23,722 bases of DNA from CAYYNP01 sp964472545 (GCA_964472545.1 CAYYNP010000149.1:1-23722), one strand, 5' to 3'; counted from the stretch's first letter, positions 1 to 7,979 are shown. Notes: generated by a model not told the origin, from the sequence alone. Program-made: numbers and translations.

Positions 1-378
1 AGGAGATCGTCACCTACCCTCCACTTTGTGCCATTTGAGTTGAAACACTACATCCCGACGCTGGTACTCAATATCTGCGTGCTTGATGCACCGATGGTCG
101 TAGTCGGCAATCCAGACAACGCCCAATCCGTTCGCCTCGAACCGTGGGTGCGTATCCTACGTCAAGAAGCCAAGCCTGACCGTCACATTGTTCGCTACGC
201 ACATTATGTGGTCGATGTCGTGCATCGTGGTTTCTTGGACGAGTTCTTCAATACTCACATTGAGGAGTTCCTAGCTGCCTACCGTCAGCGGCTGTGCGAT
301 AAGTACGATGTACTGCGTGGCGGTGGGGTAGTGGCTGATCTCGACTTGTGGACTTGGAATGACGTGGCCATCGCATAG
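1..378 (+). CDS. 3' end of an unidentified protein (partial at left edge)
   Basis: The frame is open from the first base of the window to the TAG at 376-378. The GTG at 28 is only the first possible start, and the nine codons before it are also open, so the gene most likely begins upstream of the window. The visible ~125 residues form a mixed alpha/beta sequence with a charged stretch (VRYAHYVVDVVHRGFLDEFF) and no signal peptide, membrane segment or motif that I recognise. No function is proposed. The base composition is less GC-rich than purD or pncB. The gene is followed immediately by a repeat-rich spacer, so its 3' UTR probably carries the inverted repeat that starts at 383. Confidence 0.55.
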   Translation, partial: RRSSPTLHFVPFELKHYIPTLVLNICVLDAPMVVVGNPDNAQSVRLEPWVRILRQEAKPDRHIVRYAHYVVDVVHRGFLDEFFNTHIEEFLAAYRQRLCDKYDVLRGGGVVADLDLWTWNDVAIA

Positions 379-382
379 TGGA

Positions 383-513
383 GTAGGGTGCGTCGTGACG
401 CACGGCGAATCACCCCTGTTGCTGACCGCTTGACATGCCGTTGCTGCATCTTGCAAGATGACCGTCGTGGCGATACGTGTCCGAACGGGGTGGTGCGTCA
501 CGACGCACCCTAC
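383..513. repeat. MITE/REPIN-like inverted repeat with perfect 21-bp arms
   Basis: The arms at 383-403 and 493-513 are perfect reverse complements over 21 bp and enclose 89 bp of non-coding sequence. Each arm is itself nearly palindromic (core gtgcgtcgtgacgcac), so the transcript could fold either as two small hairpins or as one long one. No transposase is encoded within it. Size and structure resemble non-autonomous palindromic elements (MITE or REP doublet). Mobility is inferred, because only one copy lies in the window. Confidence 0.7.
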
Positions 514-574
514 GGCTGGCTCTCCGCAACAGTGTCCGGACCACCCCGCGTATGGGCGACGGCATCCACCACTA

Positions 575-594
575 CCCCGTGCTAAAGCACGGGG
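575..594. repeat. Hairpin, 8-bp stem and 4-nt loop
   Basis: ccccgtgc-taaa-gcacgggg is a perfect stem of 8 bp with a 4-nt loop. No T-run follows on either strand, so it is not a canonical intrinsic terminator. It could still protect 3' ends between the convergent genes, or be a dispersed palindromic repeat. Confidence 0.6.
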
Positions 595-614
595 CTAATA
601 CCGCTTCGCGGGAA

Positions 615-630
615 GGGCCATGAATGGCCC
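615..630. repeat. Hairpin, 7-bp stem and 2-nt loop
   Basis: gggccat-ga-atggccc is a perfect palindrome about 20 bp after the 575-594 hairpin and about 50 bp from the end of the minus-strand gene at 683. Two adjacent hairpins between convergent genes suggest a bidirectional 3'-end region, but no poly-U tract is present. Confidence 0.5.
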
Positions 631-682
631 TGATGCGTTTTGGACCGTCACAGACAGCCGAGGACACAACGTGGCAAAGGGC

Positions 683-2881
683 TTACTCGTCGAGCAAGGT
701 CCCTAGCCGATTGCGGAACCAACCTTCCGGTTGTCGGTCGCGAAGCGCCCGCAACTTGGCAAGTTCCTGATCGTCTAACCGCCCTTCGAGACCGCGCAGG
801 AGGGCTTCGACAAAAGGCTCCTCGTACTGGTTGTCGGTGTCGGTGGGTCGGAATTCGAGTACCGTTTGCAGCCACCGCTGCTTGATCCGGAGTTGCGTTG
901 CCTCCGGGATCCAACGCAGAGAGTTGCGCAACCTGTCGACGATAAACTCGTGGTAGCGAGTAATCGGACGCTTCGCCTGGTCACGCAGAAGCATATCGAT
1001 GATCTCGGCATCGGTTACCTGTGCGAACCCGTCTAGAACAGTTCTGTAGAAACTCAACGAGTACCCTACGGCCTTGACGGAGTCGCGCTGGGACCACGCT
1101 TGTATCCACGCCCGCTTAATCCTCTGGCGGTCCTCTTCCTTGCCAAACTGCGCAGCGAAACTGAGCGCGCTTGCTATCCTCGAGTGGTGGGCGGTAAGCG
1201 GGCGCTTCGCCTGCTCCCGAAGCAGCACGTCAACGATCTCACTGTCGGCGAAACGTCCCAACAGGCTGAAGAGGCTACCGTAGTATTCGTATTCACCCCG
1301 GCCTTCCTCGTTGGATTGGAGTTCAGCCAGGGCCTTCAACAGCGCCTTGCCGATTCGCAGACGGTCCTCCTCATCGGCTTCTCGGACAATCGCGTCCAGT
1401 GCCTTCACGGTCGACGCGTGTTGGTTCGTGATCGGGCGGGCGGCCAATCTGCCAAGTAGCACGTCGATGGTATCCGCAGCGGGCAGCCTACCCAACTGCG
1501 CGAGGACACTGTCGAGAAAACGCTGCTCGACGGGCCGGTTGCCGACAGTTCCGAACTCTCGCAATATCTGCATCCACGCCCGCGTGATTCGCAGCCGGTC
1601 TTCCTCCGACACCCAGGCGACCTTCCCCAGCCCGTCCGCAATCAAACTGTGCTTGCCTGTAATCGGACGCTTGGCCTGTTCGCGAAGCAGCGCGTCGACG
1701 GCTTCACTATCGGCGTACCTCGCGAGGATCGACAATAGCCCCTCGACGGTGTTGTGGTAGTTGCGCCATGCCCCCATGTCTGTGGTGGGACTCAGTGCGT
1801 CGGCGTCTCCGATGGCGTCAATCAGCAATCGCCGGGCGCGCGGGAACCTGTCGGCGGCACACTTTACCGGCCAATATCGAAGCAAGCGCACCAGCGCGAA
1901 TCGCCTTTGCGAAAGGCCTTCGTCCTCAAGCTCCTCCAGACAGTCCAAGATCGCGTCCATCGGGCGCGCGTCGCGTCGCCCACGAAAGACTTCGTTTAAC
2001 TGGTCAAGGCAACACATGTAAGATTGCTCTCGCTTCAACGCGTCATCTTGGAGTTTCTGACCGGCGGGCAACGCCTTGAAAGACTCCAGGGATTGCTCCA
2101 CGATTTCAAGCAACACGGGAGAGGTCCGCGGATGTGGAAATGCCCTGAGGATGAATTGGGCGTCCTCGTCGAGGCCTCCCGCCTCTCCCGATAGCAACTC
2201 CGGGAGTCTCTCAATGGGTTGCATCCCTTGAGCCACCTCGTACAAATCGACAAACCTCTTCGTACGCCTGTGAATTGCAATCAGCCGCCACTCGTCCGCC
2301 TGCTGCGTCTTGCCCAGGTAGATCACCACTTCCGTGCCGGCTTTGAACAGTTCGGAGGCCTTGGGCCCCGCGTCGCCCCGACAACTGAATGAGGGCAATT
2401 CGTCTTTCGTCAGGATTCGCCCTTGCTTCGTCGGGCCTTTGAGGACTCGATCGATCTTCAGTTCGATCAGTTGAGCCTCCCCGTTCTCGAGCGAATCACC
2501 GATGGTTCCCAGCACTACCAGTGGTGCTGAAACCTTCATGTCGATCGGCCTCTGTGACATGTCGGCTTGTGAAGAAGAGGAACGTGGAATTCGCAGAAGC
2601 ACGCTGCCACGCTCCCCGTCTGCAACGATTGGCCGATCACCGTTGGTCGAGACGTTCTGAGATGGCGTGGAAAAAGGCCAAAACGTCACCGTTGCCACTG
2701 CAAGTGCCGTGCTAGCCGCCAAGGCCGACCACAGCATCAAACGTCGCGACGGTCCGGTTGCTCGGACCGCGGAAGTTGCGGCCACCCGCTGCCTGACGTT
2801 CTCGGCGAGCGCACTATGATGCTCGCGGCGCCGGTAGAGACGCCGCAGCGCTTCGTCCGCTTTGTCACGTTCGTTGCTCAT
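683..2881 (-). CDS. Membrane-anchored repeat protein paired with an ECF sigma factor (putative anti-sigma/sensor)
   Basis: This 732-residue protein starts with an ATG that overlaps the stop of the upstream sigma factor gene (ATGA overlap), so the two are probably translationally coupled. Residues 1-46 are charged and would be cytoplasmic. A single hydrophobic segment at about 48-68 (LMLWSALAASTALAVATVTF) looks like a membrane anchor. Residues 115-205 form a beta-rich region (VVLGTIGDS, RVLKGP, VVIYLGK). The C-terminal half has four related repeats with a period of 77-78 residues, marked by ID-x-LLREQAKRPIT at about 395, 472, 550 and 628, each followed about 25 residues later by EEDRLRI-like sequence. 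They look alpha-helical, perhaps HEAT-like. A type II anti-sigma role with an extracytoplasmic repeat domain fits the pairing, but no zinc anti-sigma (HxxxCxxC) motif is present, so function is inferred from context. Confidence 0.85.
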   Translation of the reverse strand: MSNERDKADEALRRLYRRREHHSALAENVRQRVAATSAVRATGPSRRLMLWSALAASTALAVATVTFWPFSTPSQNVSTNGDRPIVADGERGSVLLRIPRSSSSQADMSQRPIDMKVSAPLVVLGTIGDSLENGEAQLIELKIDRVLKGPTKQGRILTKDELPSFSCRGDAGPKASELFKAGTEVVIYLGKTQQADEWRLIAIHRRTKRFVDLYEVAQGMQPIERLPELLSGEAGGLDEDAQFILRAFPHPRTSPVLLEIVEQSLESFKALPAGQKLQDDALKREQSYMCCLDQLNEVFRGRRDARPMDAILDCLEELEDEGLSQRRFALVRLLRYWPVKCAADRFPRARRLLIDAIGDADALSPTTDMGAWRNYHNTVEGLLSILARYADSEAVDALLREQAKRPITGKHSLIADGLGKVAWVSEEDRLRITRAWMQILREFGTVGNRPVEQRFLDSVLAQLGRLPAADTIDVLLGRLAARPITNQHASTVKALDAIVREADEEDRLRIGKALLKALAELQSNEEGRGEYEYYGSLFSLLGRFADSEIVDVLLREQAKRPLTAHHSRIASALSFAAQFGKEEDRQRIKRAWIQAWSQRDSVKAVGYSLSFYRTVLDGFAQVTDAEIIDMLLRDQAKRPITRYHEFIVDRLRNSLRWIPEATQLRIKQRWLQTVLEFRPTDTDNQYEEPFVEALLRGLEGRLDDQELAKLRALRDRQPEGWFRNRLGTLLDE
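851..1723 (-). repeat. Four diverged ~78-residue protein repeats
   Basis: This is the coding region for residues about 387-677 of the 683-2881 protein. The signature VDALLREQAKRPIT recurs as IDVLLGRLAARPIT, VDVLLREQAKRPLT and IDMLLRDQAKRPIT at spacings of 77, 78 and 78 residues. The DNA copies are diverged, so this is an old protein-level duplication and not a recent tandem repeat. Confidence 0.85.
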
Positions 2882-3450
2882 TTCGTACTCCTATCCCGTG
2901 ATAGTTGGGCCAGCTCGGCGTCGGCTCGCAGAGACTGGTATGCCCGGGAAAGGGTCTTTGTCACGGAACCGACGGTCCGGCCCAACCGGTGGGCAATTTC
3001 AGCGGCAGTCAGGTCGTCGGTGTACTTCAACGCCAGCACGACCTGCATCGAATCCGGCAGACGAGCGACTGCGGCCTCGAGAGTCTCGTGCCAAGGTTCG
3101 TCGCGCGACGGGCCGGACCGTTCGCTCACGTCAGTCAGCGGCAACGTCCGCTTGCGAGGGCGGGGAGCGCTATGCCGGGCGATCTTCAACAGGTATCCGC
3201 CGAATCGGCTCGGATCGCGCAACCGTGTCAGCCGCTGATAGGCCGTCACCAGGGCATTCTGCACCGCCTCGTCCAGACCGGCACCGCGCAATCCCCGACC
3301 GGACCAGAATCGCTCCACCATGGGCAGATACCGCCCCACCAGCAGGGCATATTCGTCCCGTTGGCCGGCCAGCACCCGCCGCACGAGTTCCGCGTCGCTT
3401 GGCCCGTCGTCGGTCAGTTCACAAGGTCGGTCCGTGGCGATGTCGTCCAT
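2878..3450 (-). CDS. ECF-type RNA polymerase sigma factor
   Basis: This 190-residue protein has the usual two-domain ECF layout. Region 2 spans about residues 19-95 (DAELVRRVLAGQRDEYALLV, then LDEAVQNALVTAYQRL and the SRFGGYLLKIARH stretch). Region 4 spans about 122-176, with the helix-turn-helix around LTAAEIAHRLGRTVGSVTKT that would read the -35 element. It starts at ATG 3450 with a weak AGGG-like ribosome site. The following gene overlaps it by 4 bp and encodes a single-pass membrane protein, the typical sigma/anti-sigma arrangement. ECF factors direct core polymerase to a small regulon and often their own promoter. The TCGCGA pair upstream at 3502-3520 may take part in control (inference). 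The ECF subgroup cannot be assigned by eye. Confidence 0.93.
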   Translation of the reverse strand: MDDIATDRPCELTDDGPSDAELVRRVLAGQRDEYALLVGRYLPMVERFWSGRGLRGAGLDEAVQNALVTAYQRLTRLRDPSRFGGYLLKIARHSAPRPRKRTLPLTDVSERSGPSRDEPWHETLEAAVARLPDSMQVVLALKYTDDLTAAEIAHRLGRTVGSVTKTLSRAYQSLRADAELAQLSRDRSTK

Positions 3451-3501
3451 CTACCCTATAGAGGCGCTCAAGGGCGGGAATTGCGGCATGGTTGGGGATT
3501 C

Positions 3502-3520
3502 TTCGCGAACATATCGCGAT
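3502..3520. promoter_or_regulatory. Paired palindromes upstream of the sigma factor gene (candidate operator)
   Basis: ttcgcgaa (3502-3509) and atcgcgat (3513-3520) are two 8-bp palindromes sharing the core tcgcga with an 11-bp centre-to-centre distance, about one helical turn. They lie 52-70 bp upstream of the sigma factor start. The arrangement suits a dimeric regulator binding on one face of the DNA. No regulator is identified. Confidence 0.35.
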
Positions 3521-3579
3521 TTCCATCTCACGGCACTCCCGACTTCACCATAGATGGGGCTCTCGTTCCGCCGAGCGGC

Positions 3580-3933
3580 TTAGATGTCGAGCCGAATCCG
3601 CGGGTGGGCCCGACACTTTTCCGCATCACGTGTTGCGAGATCTTCTGCTTGCATCTGCTCGGCCAGGGCACGGATGCGGGCGTCGCTGTGCGTGAGGAAC
3701 TGCGCGAAGGCCTTGTGCTTCTTCTGCGGAATGACCCTACCCCAGTTCACGCAGCGCTCGAGATTGCGACGTGCCTGCCGGTAGGCTAGTTCCCCGGCGC
3801 CGACTCCTGCGCAGTCGCGGCAGAGATGGCGGGCGTAGCCGCGGCCGGAGAACTTCTCGTTTGCTCGCCGGCGATCACATGCCCAGCAGTAGTGGCCGGC
3901 TACGCTGACCTCGCGTTTCTTCTTTCGTGACAA
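3580..3933 (-). CDS. Small double-CxxC (zinc-ribbon-like) protein of unknown function
   Basis: This protein has 117 residues. A TTG start at 3931-3933 directly follows the TAG stop of the upstream gene, with GAGGA about 8 nt before it inside the end of that gene, which supports the TTG and implies coupled translation. The N-terminus is basic (MSRKKKREV). C16-x2-C19 and C38-x2-C41 are 18 residues apart and would make a typical four-cysteine zinc site. The rest is charged and helical (ARIRALAEQMQAEDLA). The zinc-ribbon call is made from the cysteine spacing. A nucleic-acid or protein-binding role beside the pRiA4b ORF-3-like partner is inference. No named family is recognised. Confidence 0.75.
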   Translation of the reverse strand: MSRKKKREVSVAGHYCWACDRRRANEKFSGRGYARHLCRDCAGVGAGELAYRQARRNLERCVNWGRVIPQKKHKAFAQFLTHSDARIRALAEQMQAEDLATRDAEKCRAHPRIRLDI

Positions 3934-5157
3934 CTACCAATCCTCGTCGTATTCGTATTCCGGCGGTGCTTCGCCGCGCGATTCGACAATCGCCGCCTCC
4001 TTCAGTTTGCCCTCGTCCGGCACGATCTTCTCCAGCTTCACGTCGAATCGCCATTCGGCGCCGAAATCGTACAGAAACTCCATCGACTGACGTTCGGCCA
4101 GCGGCAGTTCGCCGACGGCCAATTCGTCGGTGTGCAACTCGGCGTCATTGATGTACGGGTGTTCGACGCGGACTTGACGGCCGTCGCGCCCGGCGAACCG
4201 GAAACCGTAGAGGTGATCGCCGCCGAAGTCGAACGCATTGATGATATACCCTGCCAAATCCTCCAGGTCGAACGTTGCCGGCACGGCAATCCGCCGCCAG
4301 GGCTTGCCGAGCGAGACTTTGAAGTAGAAGACGCCGTCGCGCGATTCCGGCTTGGCGATTTCGAGGTTGTTGACCCACTGCGGGAAGAACGGCTGTAGCA
4401 GCCGCTGCCAGGCGCCGAACTCCGTGGACGGCCTCTTTCCGGAGAACAGATCGCGCTCGATGGCGCCGAGAACGAGTTGCAGCAACTCGTCGCCAAAAGG
4501 TGTGTGCTGCACCTCGGTAACGCACCAGTTCTGCCCTTCGTCGGGGTCCCGTCGCCTGACGGTCATCAGACCGAATAGTTCGAGCAACGCCAGCGTGCAT
4601 AACCGTTCCGAACTGTACAGGAAGTCGCCCCGCGAACCGTCCTTCCTCGAGATACGGTGGCCGGCCGCCGGGACAGACATCCAGAGGTCGCGAGCGTTTA
4701 GCGCAACGGTATTTATCCAACCTCCGCCGCGAAGGCCGATCGTCTCCCAATGGCTCCGCCGCAGCCATGCCTCGAGCAAGTTGAAGTAGCGTTCCGTCGG
4801 ATTCAGCCGCAGCCACTGCTCATGCATCGCCGCATCGAGCGTCATCCGGCCGCTCGTCTTGCCGTGCCCCTCCGGCACGCCGAGTTGTGTGGCTCGCAGC
4901 AACATATACAGCCCGTGGATATGGGGAAACGACCTCTGTTGCGGGCGTTTCAGCCGCGGGCGCAAGGGCCTGGTCATTCGTTCGTCGAGTTCGAACAGCC
5001 GCGCCTGCGGCAGGAGATGATACTTGCCAGTCGAGCGGACACCGTCCTCGACGAAACCGATTAAGGCCTCGAAGTCACTCAGGACGCTGCCGGGAGCGTC
5101 TTCGTCGATCTTCTGGGAGGCGAGAATACTTCGGTGGGAAGAGGTTGTTTTGGGCAT
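3934..5157 (-). CDS. Plasmid pRiA4b ORF-3-like domain protein
   Basis: This 407-residue protein starts at ATG 5157 with a strong GGAGGA ribosome site 8 nt upstream. Residues about 275-400 match the pRiA4b ORF-3-like family: a beta strand (GVFYFKVSLGKPWRRIAVP), then DLEDLAGYIINAFDF, HLYGFRF, and the typical late LPLAERQSMEFLYDFGAEW strand-turn. The N-terminal ~260 residues (for example HIHGLYMLLRATQLGVP and CTLALLELFGLMTVRRRDPD) are helical and may contain a winged-helix-like region. I do not recognise that part. The tail is very acidic (EYEYDEDW). The biochemical role of the family is not established. The gene ends exactly where the small CxxC gene begins, so the two probably work together. 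Confidence 0.85.
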   Translation of the reverse strand: MPKTTSSHRSILASQKIDEDAPGSVLSDFEALIGFVEDGVRSTGKYHLLPQARLFELDERMTRPLRPRLKRPQQRSFPHIHGLYMLLRATQLGVPEGHGKTSGRMTLDAAMHEQWLRLNPTERYFNLLEAWLRRSHWETIGLRGGGWINTVALNARDLWMSVPAAGHRISRKDGSRGDFLYSSERLCTLALLELFGLMTVRRRDPDEGQNWCVTEVQHTPFGDELLQLVLGAIERDLFSGKRPSTEFGAWQRLLQPFFPQWVNNLEIAKPESRDGVFYFKVSLGKPWRRIAVPATFDLEDLAGYIINAFDFGGDHLYGFRFAGRDGRQVRVEHPYINDAELHTDELAVGELPLAERQSMEFLYDFGAEWRFDVKLEKIVPDEGKLKEAAIVESRGEAPPEYEYDEDW

Positions 5158-5272
5158 CCGTGGTTCCTCCTAACGAAATCCGTTTGTCGGCTTGCCAGAT
5201 TGTAACACAACTGCCGCCGTTTGACGACCGGTGACGTGCGCCGCAACGGTCTCGCTCTGTGCCATCCGGCCT

Positions 5273-5873
5273 TCAGAGCGTCTTCGTCATCCGGAAGAAC
5301 CTCAATCCGGGGATCGGCAGACGCTTCGGCCACTGCGACTGGACGGTCATCCCGCGGCGCTCGTAGGGGGGTGTTCTTGGCGGAGACGTCCAAGGCGAGT
5401 CGGGCCGAGCCGACGGCGAGGGCGCGGGCTTCGATCGAGTCGATCAGTGTCGAGCCGACGCCTTGGCCGCGAAGTTGCTCGTCGACGGCGACGGCTTGGA
5501 GGTAGAAATCGCCGTCGGCGACCGTGTCGATGATTCGCATCAGCGGCGCGCAGAGGAAGGACGCGACCATCATCCGCAGATTCCACCTGCCCGCGGCTTG
5601 CTTCAGGGGCCGGTTCGAGGAGCGTCGATGTTGCTCGGCCGTGTAGCCGGAGATCATTCCCACGATGTCCTGGCCGTGCTGGGCAAAGGTCACGTTTTGG
5701 TGGGACAGGTCGTGGCCGGGCTCGACGAAGGCCCTCGCGATGATGTCCACCGCGCGGCGGCCGAGCATCAGCCGGAAGAAGCCTTCGGCCGCTTGGTCGA
5801 GGTAGCGGGCAAACACCTGGCCTTCGACGAAGGTCGGGTTGGCCACTTGGAGCGTTATCGAGTCATGAGGCAT
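5273..5873 (-). pseudogene. GNAT N-acetyltransferase with a frameshift near its 3' end
   Basis: Translation from ATG 5873 gives a GNAT fold. Motif A is LQAVAVDEQLRGQGVGSTLI at about residues 125-144, with the acetyl-CoA pyrophosphate loop RGQGVG, then a following helix and a beta strand ending LDVSAKN at about 161-167. At the six-G run at 5366-5371 (six C on the coding strand) the frame breaks. The +1 frame continues as YERRGMTVQSQWPKRLPIPG and LRFFRMTKTL, stopping at TGA 5273-5275, which is the expected GNAT end (YExxGM, then the final strands). As sequenced, the original frame instead runs on as non-GNAT sequence to 5079, inside the next gene. This is either a real disruption or a homopolymer error. 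Compared with the usual NxPARRLYERxGF the junction also looks about three residues short, which would fit a small true deletion. Substrate unknown. Confidence 0.75.
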
Positions 5874-6068
5874 GGCGGCCGTCCTTGGACATACGGGGCA
5901 ACAGGCTCCGGCCTTGGTCCATTCTCAGGATATCGTGAGGCCACGTGTGCTGTAAACGTAGCTTCGATCGACAATTGAGTGTCAAACCGGGTTGCCCGGG
6001 AATGGCGGGTAGGGTACGGTGGTCGTCGTGCGCCGAAGCCAGATACAGCGGGATGGAGGCCGCCGAAT

Positions 6069-6506
6069 ATGAAGATCGTTGATGACATCAAGGCCGAACG
6101 CAAGGCGGGCGTGGTCCGTTGTGGGTTTCTCGATCTCAGCGCGCCGGCGGAGGACGTGGCGACGGCGTTCGGCCTATCCGGCGCTCCTGATAGTCTGCGC
6201 TCAATCGACAAGGAGGATGCCGTGCAAATTCTGACGCAATTGTTGCAAGAGGACATGGCTTATGGCAGCCCTCTCATCCCCGAGTCACGGGCTGCCGAAC
6301 TTGCAGTAGAGTTCCTCGCAGGCTTTGATGCCGTGTCAGCTCGATTCTTCACCAACGTCGACTACAGCCGTGACGGTGAGAAAATCTCGCGAAGGTGCTG
6401 GACGGGGCTAAGCTGGGCTCCAATGACAGAAGCGACTTTCGATGCCGGTGTGATCGCTATCTCTACGGCGCGGTCGGCCTGCCTCTGGATTGAGGATGAG
6501 GACTAG
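6069..6506 (+). CDS. Hypothetical 145-residue protein
   Basis: I place the start at ATG 6069 (MKIVDDIKAERKAG) because GGAGG lies about 10 nt upstream. An open extension to 5979 is basic and not protein-like. The protein is soluble, acidic at its C-terminus (LWIEDED), and has an alpha region followed by beta-rich sequence (AVSARFFTNVDYSRD, then TFDAGVIAISTARSACLWIE). I do not recognise a family. The small size, acidic end and DAG(V/I)-type strand are reminiscent of immunity-type or SUKH-like small proteins, but that is only an impression. It lies divergently from the GNAT gene and upstream of purD with a 171-bp gap. Confidence 0.65.
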   Translation: MKIVDDIKAERKAGVVRCGFLDLSAPAEDVATAFGLSGAPDSLRSIDKEDAVQILTQLLQEDMAYGSPLIPESRAAELAVEFLAGFDAVSARFFTNVDYSRDGEKISRRCWTGLSWAPMTEATFDAGVIAISTARSACLWIEDED

Positions 6507-6573
6507 AAGCCCTCCGTGGACTTCCGCCCTCGGCTACGGCCCGATCCCTGCAACGTCCTCCCAACTCCGCACT

Positions 6574-6601
6574 AACCACTCTCCACTAACCACTCCCCAC
6601 T
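6574..6601 (+). repeat. Two-copy 14-bp imperfect tandem repeat
   Basis: aaccactctccact is followed directly by aaccactccccact, with one mismatch. It lies in the CT/CA-rich leader upstream of purD, and the wider stretch 6560-6620 is strongly strand-biased (few G). No function is evident. Confidence 0.6.
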
Positions 6602-6677
6602 CCTCCCCTCCTACCGTCCCCGCTCCTCAGCCACTACAATCCAAGCCCACCGACAACCACCGGCAAGGAGCCTTGAA

Positions 6678-7952
6678 ATGAACGTCCTGATCATCGGCAG
6701 CGGCGGCCGGGAGCATTCTCTGGCCTGGAAGATCGCGCAAAGCCCCCGTACGAAGCGGGTGTTCGTGGCACCCGGCAACGCCGGTTCCGACGGCGACGCG
6801 GAGAATATCGACGTGCCGGCCGGGGATTTTCCGGCGCTGGTGGAGTTTGCCAAGGAGAACGACGTTGGGTTGACGGTCGTCGGTCCCGAGGCCCCGCTGG
6901 CCGAGGGCGTGGTCGACGTCTTCCAGGAGGCCGGGCTGAAGGTCTTTGGGCCCAGCAAAGCGGCGGCCGAGTTGGAGGCCAGCAAGGTCTTCTGCAAGGA
7001 CCTGTTGCGCAACGCCGACGTGCCTTCGGCCGATTACCAGGTCTTCAGCGACCCGGACGAGGCGACGACGTACCTCGAGGATCGCGAGGACGTGCCGGTC
7101 GTGGTCAAGGCCGACGGGCTGGCTGCCGGCAAGGGCGTGATCGTTTGCAGCGGCCGCGACGAGGCGCTGTCTGCCGTGGAGACGATCGCTCGGGAGAAGG
7201 CGTTCGGCGATGCCGGCGACCGGATGGTGATCGAGGAACGGCTCGACGGCCAGGAGGCCAGCGTGTTGGCGATCACCGACGGCAAGACGATCGTCACCTT
7301 GCAGCCGGCCCAGGACCACAAGCCGGCCCACGACGGCGACACCGGCCCGAACACCGGCGGCATGGGTGCCTATTGCCCGGCGCCGCTGGTCGACGACAAG
7401 ATGTTGCATTGGGTCGAGCAGCACGTGCTGGTGCCCACGGTCCACGCCATGAAGCACGCCAAGCGGCCGTTCGCCGGCGTGCTCTATGCCGGGCTGATGA
7501 TGACCAACCAGGGCCCCAAGGTGCTCGAGTACAACGTCCGCTTCGGCGATCCGGAGTGCCAGCCGCTATTGATGCGTTTGAAGACCGATCTGGTCGACGT
7601 GCTTGAAGCGGCCGTCGAGGGACGGTTGGACCAACTCGACCCGCTCGAGTGGGACCCGCGGCCGGCGGTGTGCGTGGTGATGGCGGCCGAAGGCTATCCC
7701 GGTAGCTACGCCAAGGGGCTGCCGATTCGCGGCCTGGACGACGCGGCGAAGCTGCCCGACGTGAAGGTCTTCCACGCCGGCACCAAGGCGGCCGACGATA
7801 AGATCGTTACGTCCGGCGGCCGCGTGCTCAACGTAACGGCCCTGGGCACCAGCATCGCCAACGCCAAGCTCAACGCCTACACGGCCGTCAAGTGCATCCG
7901 CTGGGACGGTGCCTGGTGCCGGAAGGACATTTCCGACAAGGCGCTGGCGTAA
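6678..7952 (+). CDS. purD: Phosphoribosylamine-glycine ligase (GAR synthetase)
   Basis: This 424-residue protein has the family's usual length. PurD joins 5-phosphoribosylamine and glycine using ATP, the second step of de novo purine synthesis in the cytoplasm. The N-domain opens with MNVLIIGSGGREHSLAWKI, the classic phosphate-binding loop GxGGREH. TVVGPEAPLAEG and KVFGPSKAAAELEASK follow. The ATP-grasp core shows VVKADGLAAGKGV, PAQDHKPAHDGDTGPNTGGM and EYNVRFGDPECQ, whose acidic and Asn residues coordinate Mg-ATP. The C-domain is complete (AVCVVMAAEGYPGSY, then HAGT, GGRVLNVTALG). The start is ATG 6678 with AAGGAG about 8 nt upstream. It stands apart from other purine genes here. Identification is secure from the motifs. 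Confidence 0.98.
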   Translation: MNVLIIGSGGREHSLAWKIAQSPRTKRVFVAPGNAGSDGDAENIDVPAGDFPALVEFAKENDVGLTVVGPEAPLAEGVVDVFQEAGLKVFGPSKAAAELEASKVFCKDLLRNADVPSADYQVFSDPDEATTYLEDREDVPVVVKADGLAAGKGVIVCSGRDEALSAVETIAREKAFGDAGDRMVIEERLDGQEASVLAITDGKTIVTLQPAQDHKPAHDGDTGPNTGGMGAYCPAPLVDDKMLHWVEQHVLVPTVHAMKHAKRPFAGVLYAGLMMTNQGPKVLEYNVRFGDPECQPLLMRLKTDLVDVLEAAVEGRLDQLDPLEWDPRPAVCVVMAAEGYPGSYAKGLPIRGLDDAAKLPDVKVFHAGTKAADDKIVTSGGRVLNVTALGTSIANAKLNAYTAVKCIRWDGAWCRKDISDKALA

Positions 7953-7979
7953 GCGTTGTTCGGACACAGCGGTGGGTGG

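Larger units (their letters stand above)
379..682. other. Repeat-rich spacer without a gene
   Basis: This 304-bp spacer lies between two convergent genes. It holds the 383-513 inverted repeat and the two hairpins at 575-594 and 615-630. No open frame in it has a ribosome binding site or protein-like composition. Confidence 0.6.

Noticed and set aside
575..630. Intrinsic terminator
   Set aside because: The hairpins are good but no T-run follows on either strand.
5079..5272. C-terminal extension of the GNAT frame
   Set aside because: Its residues are unrelated to GNAT proteins and overlap the start of the next gene. The true C-terminus is found in the neighbouring frame.
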